DNA from: Saprospiraceae bacterium
GTDB taxonomy: Bacteria > Bacteroidota > Bacteroidia > Chitinophagales > Saprospiraceae
Length of the DNA stretch: 64,000 nt
Reading direction: 5' to 3'
Assembly (NCBI GenBank): GCA_016714025.1
Contig: JADJOB010000002.1
Span: 1,768,001 to 1,832,000, forward strand
Shown in pieces: positions 53,456 through 60,081 of the stretch; position 1 is the stretch's first letter; every line of letters begins with the position of its first letter. The notes under the pieces were generated by a model that saw only the letters and a list, made by a program, of their open reading frames with translations, did no database searches and was not told the origin of the DNA. A program made the position numbers and the translations under genes.

Positions 53456-54631
53456 TTATAAATTCTTTAATGCAAGTTCTAAAGATTCCATTCCTTTGTC
53501 AAAAATTGCATTGGATCTAAGCAAAGAAATTCTAATATTGTGAATATTTTTATCTTGTGAATTCCAAAAAAAATATTTTCCAGGCAGAATAGTAATTTCT
53601 TTCTTCTTTAATTCATTAACCATTTGTAAATCTGTCAACCCAGTTTCAGAACAATTTATCCACCCCAATGGAATTGGACTTGACCTTTCATCTATGATCT
53701 CAGTTAATTTAGTACCTGCTAATATTTTCTTTAACCGTTCTTTTCTAATATCCACTTCGTCCCAAATTACCGTTTTAACTCCTATTCTGTGTGTTTCTTC
53801 AATTAAATGGCTTAGAAGATTAATTGAAAATTTACTATGAGCTAAATATATTTCTTCATATAAACATCTAATTTCATTTGCAATAGATTCTGAATATGCA
53901 ATTAAGCTTACCTTGGTCTCATGTGTTGGCCAAGTCTTTCCTGTATCTTCAATTACAATATAATTAGTACCATAGTTAGTTAATACATGATAATCATCAA
54001 AAGCTCGTCGTGAATACAATCTGAATGTCTTATCAATAATCATTGTTACTCCTTTAGCTGTGCATAATTCACAAAGTTTTTGGAATTCCTGGAGACTCAA
54101 ATCAAAACCTGTTGGATTATTTGGATTGATAATAAATAAACAGTTTAATTTTCGACCATCAATTTTTTTGGTTAAGTCATGTAAGTTTACCAGGTCTGCC
54201 TCTTGGATTTCACTTATTTGAACATTTCTTCTGCGTAGCATAAGAAATAAATTATCAAAAACGGGTTCCAATAAACCAACGTGATAATTTTTTGTAGCAA
54301 GCCAAGCACCTACAATATCAATCGAATTTGAAGCAGTTGGGCATAATGAAAAATGACTATGGTTTCCCAGAATTGGCGATTTAATTACTCTTGATAAGGC
54401 CCTTTTAAATCTATCTTCTAATTCAGGCACTTGCTTAGAGACCGATTCTTTCCAAATTAATTCAATTCGATCAATTACAGGTTGCAATACTGTAGGTATA
54501 TCATGATATGCATGGCCATCCGAAAAATTGAAAGCCGTTAGTAGTCCGATTCTTTCATATTCAGTTAAGCCAGAGCTTATAAATTCACGATAAAATTTTG
54601 GAGTAAGGTTTTCACAGTCGTCACTTATCAT
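53456..54631 (-). CDS. PLP-dependent aminotransferase, fold type I (class I/II)
   Basis: 391 residues. Motifs: CLFIINPNNPTGFDLSLQEF with the aminotransferase Asn-Pro-Thr-Gly turn near residue 178, MIIDKTFRLYSRRAF, EDTGKTWPTHETKVS with the probable PLP Lys near 237-246, and a C-terminal RIS arginine that would bind a carboxylate. Resembles the aminotransferases found in amino-acid-derived natural product clusters more than those of primary metabolism, though the level cannot be judged without a search. It is the first gene of the minus-strand cluster; the ~350 bp upstream presumably hold its promoter. Confidence 0.8.
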   Translation of the reverse strand: MISDDCENLTPKFYREFISSGLTEYERIGLLTAFNFSDGHAYHDIPTVLQPVIDRIELIWKESVSKQVPELEDRFKRALSRVIKSPILGNHSHFSLCPTASNSIDIVGAWLATKNYHVGLLEPVFDNLFLMLRRRNVQISEIQEADLVNLHDLTKKIDGRKLNCLFIINPNNPTGFDLSLQEFQKLCELCTAKGVTMIIDKTFRLYSRRAFDDYHVLTNYGTNYIVIEDTGKTWPTHETKVSLIAYSESIANEIRCLYEEIYLAHSKFSINLLSHLIEETHRIGVKTVIWDEVDIRKERLKKILAGTKLTEIIDERSSPIPLGWINCSETGLTDLQMVNELKKKEITILPGKYFFWNSQDKNIHNIRISLLRSNAIFDKGMESLELALKNL

Positions 54632-54982
54632 ATAAAGATATTAAACTATACATATTCTTATAATAAACAATTACTTATTACATTTTATCCTTCAATTTAC
54701 TCATCTTTATTACAATTTGAAACCAAAAAGGATTCTAAAAAAACTCAATACATGTCTAACTCTGTATAGAGCTTTAAAATTAAACAAATTTAGAATATTA
54801 ATGCCTATCTATTTTTTATCTTTGGTAAAGTCAAACTTTAGAATGATACTGACCAAATGGTATTAATGCAATTAAATGAATTTTGACCTAGAATTTAAAC
54901 GAAAAGTATTTATTGAAACTCTTAAATATATAGTAATCATAACGTTAGCTTTATTTAAAAATATCTACTTTGTAAATAAAGT
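54632..54982. other. Gene-poor gap upstream of the enzyme cluster
   Basis: These 351 bp divide the enzyme cluster from the conjugation-type ATPase gene; both are on the minus strand, so this should contain the cluster promoter. Very A+T rich. It includes a plus-strand box TATCTTTG (54817-54824) and a possible short open frame (see 54876-54986). No terminator hairpin is evident. Confidence 0.45.
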
Positions 54983-54986
54983 TTAG
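54876..54986 (+). CDS. Possible 36-residue membrane peptide
   Basis: An ATG at 54876 starts a short frame with a basic, then hydrophobic stretch (KYIVIITLALFKNIYFV) and ends at the TAG at 54984-54986, overlapping the end of the ATPase gene on the other strand by 4 bp. The box TATCTTTG lies 52 bp upstream. This may be chance in A+T-rich DNA; low confidence. Confidence 0.2.
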   Translation: MNFDLEFKRKVFIETLKYIVIITLALFKNIYFVNKV

Positions 54987-56158
54987 GATTGCTGATTTAT
55001 TAAAAGTGTAATTGCACTAAAAGGCCTACTAGGCTTCCCATCAATCATCAGCTTTAAATAAATCTTATAGTTCGGAAGATTAATAAAATCTTCAACATCA
55101 AATTCAGGATACATTTCTTTTGCCATGTGCATAGCATCCTCTGTACCTATTCTGAATGAAATAACAGTTCCGGCATTACCAAGTACAGCACTTTTAATGT
55201 CATCATCAAGTTGATTCATGTATTGGTGTGCCAAAGTCATCCCCACTTTGAATTTGCGTAATTCAGAAAACATATTGACCAATGATAATGTAGTAAAGTT
55301 GTGAAATTCATCCATGTAAACCATAAACGGAATTCGCTTTTCTACATCGGTATCCACTCGGCTAAAAGAAGCCGATGCAATTGAAGTAATAAAAAGTGCA
55401 CCCAGAATATGAGCAACATCTGCACCGACATGCCCCTTTGAGAGATTTACTAACACGATTTTCTTTTCATCCATTGCTTTACGCAAAGACACTTCTTCCG
55501 TATTTTCAATCAATACTCGTCTTATTGCAGGATGCACCAACATTCCGCCTATCTTGTTCATTACTGGTAATAAATCGTATTTCATATATTCCGGAAATTC
55601 TCTTTCCCAAAATTTATTTACACTTTCACTTTTGACATATCGAAGAGCATTTCTTCTAAAGCTTTTATTCAGTAATATTTCAACAATATCACCAACATTA
55701 GCTTCTGGCTGATCAAGCAAGGTTAGAATGGCGTGCCTTAATATATGCTCCAATTTGACTCCCCAAGCACTATCCCAAAGCTTTGCGAACACATCTAAGA
55801 TACCGGAAGCAACCAAAGACCTTTTTTCCAAGCTAACTCGTTTAAATGGATTATATCTGAGATTTAGTTTTGGGTCGGTAATATTGAAATAAATTAAATC
55901 ATTTTTACGATCTTCAGGAATAGCCTTCACAACCTTTTCCACTAAATCTCCATGAGGATCAAGCAAACAACATCCTCTACCTGCTTGAATATCTTGCATA
56001 ATCATTGTTTCCAAACAAGTCGATTTTCCGGTTCCGGTTTTTCCAATCATATAAGTGTGCATCATTCTATCGGCTTGTTTAATTCCAAAAAGTCTTCCAT
56101 CTCCTCTCCATCCGACTTTTGCAAAATATGTTATGTCTTTGTTTAATCCAGCTTCCAT
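54983..56158 (-). CDS. VirD4/TraG-like conjugation-type ATPase
   Basis: About 391 residues from the ATG at 56158 (a TTG 30 bp upstream is possible). Walker A GKTGTGKST near residue 40, a DPHGDLVEKV block, Walker B FMVYMDEFHNFTT, and a final FRIGTEDAMHMAKEMYPEF. This is the HerA/VirD4-type P-loop fold used by coupling proteins and related DNA pumps; no membrane segment is seen at the N-terminus, unlike classical VirD4. It probably helps move or mobilise the element by using another conjugation machine. No relaxase gene is adjacent. The small gene at 56265 is divergent. Confidence 0.8.
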   Translation of the reverse strand: MEAGLNKDITYFAKVGWRGDGRLFGIKQADRMMHTYMIGKTGTGKSTCLETMIMQDIQAGRGCCLLDPHGDLVEKVVKAIPEDRKNDLIYFNITDPKLNLRYNPFKRVSLEKRSLVASGILDVFAKLWDSAWGVKLEHILRHAILTLLDQPEANVGDIVEILLNKSFRRNALRYVKSESVNKFWEREFPEYMKYDLLPVMNKIGGMLVHPAIRRVLIENTEEVSLRKAMDEKKIVLVNLSKGHVGADVAHILGALFITSIASASFSRVDTDVEKRIPFMVYMDEFHNFTTLSLVNMFSELRKFKVGMTLAHQYMNQLDDDIKSAVLGNAGTVISFRIGTEDAMHMAKEMYPEFDVEDFINLPNYKIYLKLMIDGKPSRPFSAITLLINQQS

Positions 56159-56264
56159 TTTGGAATCATAGCTGGTTAATTTGATCAATTAAAGAAGGCA
56201 GAAAAATCCAAATTGGCAATTATTACCCTCTACATTTCAAGATTATTACCTATAAGATATTTGC

Positions 56265-56453
56265 ATGGATAATAAGATTAATGAATTAAATACCATTCAA
56301 TTCATCCGTGAACTCTGCCTAGATAAAACGGAAGATGAGCTCTTGGATTTAGAGCAGAATTTTCGTGGATTTCTACTGGTAATAAAAGAAATTGCTGACC
56401 GCTTAGAAGTTGAAGGTAAAACTCTAGAGGATTTTGACGATCAATTAGTGTAA
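56265..56453 (+). CDS. Small acidic protein of unknown function
   Basis: 62 residues, acidic and helical (NKINELNTIQFIRELCLDK, LLDLEQNFRGFLLVIKEI). No recognised family. It lies 22 bp before the serine recombinase gene, on the same strand, and may be its co-transcribed partner. Spacing and codon periodicity support it being real, but the function is unknown. Confidence 0.6.
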   Translation: MDNKINELNTIQFIRELCLDKTEDELLDLEQNFRGFLLVIKEIADRLEVEGKTLEDFDDQLV

Positions 56454-56475
56454 ATGCTAAAATAAAAATGTAATT

Positions 56476-58185
56476 ATGACAAATGTTTATGGATATATAC
56501 GGGTATCAACCGTCAAACAAGGTTCAGGGGTATCGCTTCAAGAACAGAAGGAAGCGATCATTAGATATGCGGAAAGACACTCATTGAATATTATCGAATG
56601 GTTCGAAGAACAGGAAACAGCGGCCAAACAAGGCAGACCGCTATTTAACAATATGATGAAGCTATTGAAAGAAAGAAAAGCCAACGGAGTAATATTTCAT
56701 AAAATTGATCGAGGTACTCGCAATTACAGAGATTGGGCATCCATCGATGATTTAATTGCTTCCGGATCGGAACTGCATTTTGCACATGAAAGTCTGGATA
56801 TGAATACCCGAGCAGGAAGACTTACTGCGGACATGCTTGTCGCCTTAGCTACCGATTACATCAGAAATCTTCGTGAAGAGGCTATTAAAGGCTTATACGG
56901 CCGATTAAAGCAGGGTCTTTATCCATTCTATGCTCCCATTGGCTACATCAATACTGGAGGTGGGCAAATAAAATTAATTGACAAAATACGCGGACCTTTA
57001 ATTAAAAAAGCTTTTGAGTTATATGCAAGTGGTAAATATAATTTAGAATCTTTGACTGAGACTATGCGTAAACTAGGATTAAGAAACTCACGAGGTAATT
57101 TTATTCATTTAACCGGAATGGCAGTGATTCTTCATAATCCATTTTATACTGGGGTTATGAAAATAAAAGGAAAATCATTTCAGGGGAAACATGAACCACT
57201 CATTTCGCCAAGATTGTTTATGGAAGTTCAGAATATCCTAAAAGGCAAAACAAATACTCGAATAATTAAACATGATTTTGTATTCAGACGTCGAATAAAA
57301 TGTGCTGAATGTAAATATTCACTTATCGCGGAAACAAGAAAAAAACACACATATTATCGTTGTCAGACAAAAGATTGCCCAACAAAGTCTATTCGTGAAG
57401 AATTGATTCATGAATTGATACATAAAACTCTTCAAAAAATAGAATTTTATCCGATTGAAAATGAAGTTTTGAATGAGCTATTGATACAAGCACAAGTTAA
57501 CTGGACTGAAACACAAAAAGGTTTAGAAGAGTCTTTGAAAATGCAGGGTAAAAAATTAGCCTTGAAATTAGAACGACTTACAGATGCCTATTTAGAAAGT
57601 GTAATTGATAAGGAACAGTTTGAAGATAAAAAAGGACAAGTAATGATTGAACAACAGGAATTAAGAAATAAGGAAGGTCAACTGGAAAGCCAGAAAGAAG
57701 CAATTTTTAAAAAGGCTAAAAATTTCCTCGGACTCCTAAAAGACCTGAGAAAATCACTTATAATAGCAACTAACGAGGAAAAAAGAAAAATTCTGAAATT
57801 CATCACCTCGGACTTAACACTTCAAGGAAAAAACCTAATGATCACAATGCAATCTCCCTACTATGAGATAGCAAATCGACCGAACTTTTTATCAGGTGAG
57901 CTTAATCGGGAAATCCCTCGGTCAAAACTTGCCGAATTGGCAATATGTTTTTGTGAACGGGATTCTCATGATACTGATAATACTTCAACATGCACATTTG
58001 ATAATCCTAACATAAATCAAGGCTATTTACCAGAATATTTAAATTCTAATAGTTTGCCAAGAGAAATGTTAGCTGATCCGGCACTTCGAGAAAGAATGCA
58101 AGGACTGCTGGATTTGATTTTTAAGTATTGTGAAATAAAAATTCAAAAAGATGACTTAGAAAATAACTTAGATGAACAACTATGA
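56476..58185 (+). CDS. Large serine recombinase
   Basis: 569 residues. The N-terminal resolvase domain starts VYGYIRVSTVKQGSG with the catalytic Ser at about 11, followed by SLQEQKEAI, EEQETAAKQGRPLFNNMM and VIFHKIDRGTRN with the Arg region. The recombinase domain follows (KQGLYPFYAPIGYIN, RGNFIHLTGMAVILHNPFYTG). A zinc ribbon (CAECKY near 275, then CQTKDC) and a long coiled coil (about 345-440) complete the large-serine-integrase architecture. It is the only site-specific recombinase gene in the element and probably catalyses its integration or excision. It overlaps the next gene by 4 bp. Confidence 0.9.
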   Translation: MTNVYGYIRVSTVKQGSGVSLQEQKEAIIRYAERHSLNIIEWFEEQETAAKQGRPLFNNMMKLLKERKANGVIFHKIDRGTRNYRDWASIDDLIASGSELHFAHESLDMNTRAGRLTADMLVALATDYIRNLREEAIKGLYGRLKQGLYPFYAPIGYINTGGGQIKLIDKIRGPLIKKAFELYASGKYNLESLTETMRKLGLRNSRGNFIHLTGMAVILHNPFYTGVMKIKGKSFQGKHEPLISPRLFMEVQNILKGKTNTRIIKHDFVFRRRIKCAECKYSLIAETRKKHTYYRCQTKDCPTKSIREELIHELIHKTLQKIEFYPIENEVLNELLIQAQVNWTETQKGLEESLKMQGKKLALKLERLTDAYLESVIDKEQFEDKKGQVMIEQQELRNKEGQLESQKEAIFKKAKNFLGLLKDLRKSLIIATNEEKRKILKFITSDLTLQGKNLMITMQSPYYEIANRPNFLSGELNREIPRSKLAELAICFCERDSHDTDNTSTCTFDNPNINQGYLPEYLNSNSLPREMLADPALRERMQGLLDLIFKYCEIKIQKDDLENNLDEQL

Positions 58186-58697
58186 TATTTAAACACACAC
58201 AAGTACCAAATATACTCTTGGACACTCACCTGCCCAATCTAACAGAATCCGAATTAAAGATTCTGCTTGTAATCATTCGACAGACTAATGGATGGATTGA
58301 TAAACTTACCGGAAAACGGAAAGTAAAAGACCGAATCACTCAAAGTCAGTTTAGACTTAAGACTGGACTATCAAAGAGAATCATATCTAAAACGCTTAAA
58401 ATGCTATCAGATAAGGCTTTGATTATCATATATGACGCAAAGCACAACTTACTTCAAAATTCTTTGGAAAGACGTGGACAATCTGTTTTGTTCTATTCAC
58501 TAAATCCAAAGCACTTTACGACATCACCTAATGCACAAAATGATACTGGACTAGTGCACAAAAGTGCATATAACAAAAGAAAGTATTCAAAAGAAAATAT
58601 GACAAAAGGAAGCAGTTTGCCAATACGGCAAAATACAACAGGAACTATTGATGAAGTAATTAAGCAATCAAAGTATCAATCGCTATTTAGGTTTTAA
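58182..58697 (+). CDS. Replication-type winged-helix protein
   Basis: 171 residues. PNLTESELKILLVIIRQTNGW and RKVKDRITQSQFRLKTGLSKRIISKTLKML form a winged helix like the N-terminal DNA-binding domain of phage O-type and plasmid replication initiators. The C-terminal part is Ser/Asn-rich and lacks a helicase or primase domain. Translation is coupled to the recombinase gene (ATGA overlap). It may be a replication initiator or a regulator; a replicative intermediate for the element is inference. Confidence 0.65.
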   Translation: MIFKHTQVPNILLDTHLPNLTESELKILLVIIRQTNGWIDKLTGKRKVKDRITQSQFRLKTGLSKRIISKTLKMLSDKALIIIYDAKHNLLQNSLERRGQSVLFYSLNPKHFTTSPNAQNDTGLVHKSAYNKRKYSKENMTKGSSLPIRQNTTGTIDEVIKQSKYQSLFRF

Positions 58698-59115
58698 TAG
58701 TGCACATTCGATATAGAATTGTTATAATTAACGCAAGGAATACCAAGCAAAACTCTATAAAAACAGATCGGGAAAAAGCAATCATCTCTATTTAGATTAT
58801 TACAATAATTTTAAATGGAATACGCGCATTTATTGACGGTGCCTTTGCACCGTTGGTTTGCAATCTGCGATACCCTTCAATTTTCGCTGATTGTGGGCTC
58901 CAATGGGTGCGAAGGTGTCTATTATATCGATTTATTTATCATCAAAATGAAATTTTCATAAATGGATGCTTAAAATCTGAAAGTGTTTTCACTAAACATG
59001 GATCGTGGGCGAAAATTTTTGCCAATTTGGCAAATAATGCTGTCTACGAATGGTCGATAATTAAAAATATACTTAGGGCATCAGGATTATTATTCCTGGT
59101 GCCCATTTTTTATTT
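58698..59115. other. Gap between replication-type and XRE genes
   Basis: 418 bp. Contains a small hairpin GGTGCCTTTGCACC (about 58840), and the 17-bp palindrome at 59018-59034. A ~95-codon open frame from 58853 overlaps the start of the XRE gene and shows no domain or plausible composition, so I do not call it. Candidate site for an element origin or for the XRE operator. Confidence 0.5.
59018..59034. promoter_or_regulatory. Perfect palindrome upstream of the XRE gene
   Basis: TTTGCCAATTTGGCAAA, two 8-bp arms around a central T, lies 81 bp before the XRE gene. Its size and symmetry suit an operator for a dimeric HTH regulator. Confidence 0.45.
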
Positions 59116-59466
59116 ATGTCAAATATCCCAAATTATTTAAAAGTATATCGCAAGCGATCACCTCTGCAACAAGAGGACATGCTTTCCATTTCCGGACTGC
59201 AAGATGTCTCAAGTATTTCCAGATATGAGAAAGGCCAAAGAGAACCCACGAAAGAAATTCTACTTGTTTATCATTACATTTTTGATACTCCTATGGAACA
59301 CTTCTTTATACTGGAATCTCAAGTTATGTTGCCCAGATTAATCGAACGGATAAAAGAACGAATTAGAGAATTAGAAAAAGAAGATCAAATAACATTAAAG
59401 AACACCTCTAAAATTAAATTCCTTGAGCAAGCCATTATTAGATTAAAAAATATAAAAACGATATGA
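59116..59466 (+). CDS. XRE-family helix-turn-helix regulator
   Basis: 116 residues. The N-terminal domain (about 1-65: LKVYRKRSPLQQEDMLSI, VSSISRYEKGQREPT, ILLVYHYIFDTPMEHFF) is a Cro/C1-type HTH; the C-terminal half is a basic helix (RLIERIKERIRELEKED). It probably controls element genes, perhaps itself through the palindrome upstream. It overlaps the RuvC-like gene by 4 bp, so the two are translationally coupled. Confidence 0.82.
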   Translation: MSNIPNYLKVYRKRSPLQQEDMLSISGLQDVSSISRYEKGQREPTKEILLVYHYIFDTPMEHFFILESQVMLPRLIERIKERIRELEKEDQITLKNTSKIKFLEQAIIRLKNIKTI

Positions 59467-59966
59467 AAACACCAGCAAAAAAAATGAATATCATCTGTGC
59501 CATTTATCCAAATGCCAATGGATTTGGATTTGTGTATATGGAAAATGCGAGAAAGTTAATTGATTTTGGAGCAGTCCGAATCAATCCCATAAGCAATCGA
59601 AAGGTATTGGAAAGAATTAAAAAATGTTTCAATTATTTCCGACCAACTCTTGTTATTTCACTTGATCCGGATGGTAAATCTTCCAGAGTAGGCAGGCGTA
59701 CTCGAAAGCTAATCACTAAAATTATTGCTTACGCAGAATCGGAAAAGCTTCCTGTTGTGCAATACACTCGTGATCAAATCCGGGATGTTTTTGAAGGCTT
59801 TGGAAAAACAACGAAGTATGAGATTGCTCAATTTCTTCTTAATGAATTTACTGAGCTTGAACCTAAGCGACCACGAGCAAGAAAGCTATGGATGAGCGAG
59901 GACAGGAATATGGCGATTTTTGATGCATTTTCTCTAGGGTTAACCTGGTTTTATCTAAATGATTAA
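59463..59966 (+). CDS. RuvC-like RNase H-fold protein
   Basis: 167 residues. Strand-helix order and the C-terminal SEDRNMAIFDAFSLGLTW, similar to the closing Asp-containing helix of RuvC (DAADALALAL type), suggest an RNase H fold; LVISLDPDGKSSR supplies a central strand with acidic residues. The usual first catalytic Asp of RuvC (GIDPG) is not present at IYPNANGFGF, so activity is uncertain. A stub of a paralogue lies at 42020-42127 in element A. It could resolve DNA structures during element replication or excision. Last gene of the mobility core. An in-frame ATG at 59484 is an alternative start. Confidence 0.68.
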   Translation: MKTPAKKMNIICAIYPNANGFGFVYMENARKLIDFGAVRINPISNRKVLERIKKCFNYFRPTLVISLDPDGKSSRVGRRTRKLITKIIAYAESEKLPVVQYTRDQIRDVFEGFGKTTKYEIAQFLLNEFTELEPKRPRARKLWMSEDRNMAIFDAFSLGLTWFYLND

Positions 59967-60081
59967 AAATATCATTCTTTCGAATTAAAAGATTTACTTT
60001 AAGCTTATGATTGATTTGAAGCCGAATAAGCCGTTTTGTGCATTCATTTATAATAGATAATAAAACATATTAATTCGCTTT

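Larger units (their letters stand above)
43550..59990. mobile_element. Element B: tRNA-Leu-linked integrative element
   Basis: Extent inferred. Left edge: tRNA-Leu 3' fragment. Then a terminator, 11-bp repeats, HTH and small genes (paralogues of element A), cargo 44399-54631 (ABC-F gene and enzyme cluster, with IS66 inside), and a mobility core 54983-59966: VirD4/TraG-like ATPase, large serine recombinase, replication-type protein, XRE regulator, RuvC-like protein. The right boundary is not defined; host-type T9SS genes start at 60082 on the other strand. Large direct repeats matching the left edge were not found near 60000. Confidence 0.6.

Noticed and set aside
58853..59140. A ~95-codon open frame between the replication-type and XRE genes
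   Set aside because: It overlaps the XRE gene start, has no domain, odd composition, and no ribosome-binding or promoter context; the gap is better read as regulatory DNA.
60000..60081. Search for the right attachment site of element B
   Set aside because: No repeat of the tRNA-Leu end, of CAGGCCTTTAAATCCTG or of the 11-bp repeats was seen, so no right boundary is claimed.
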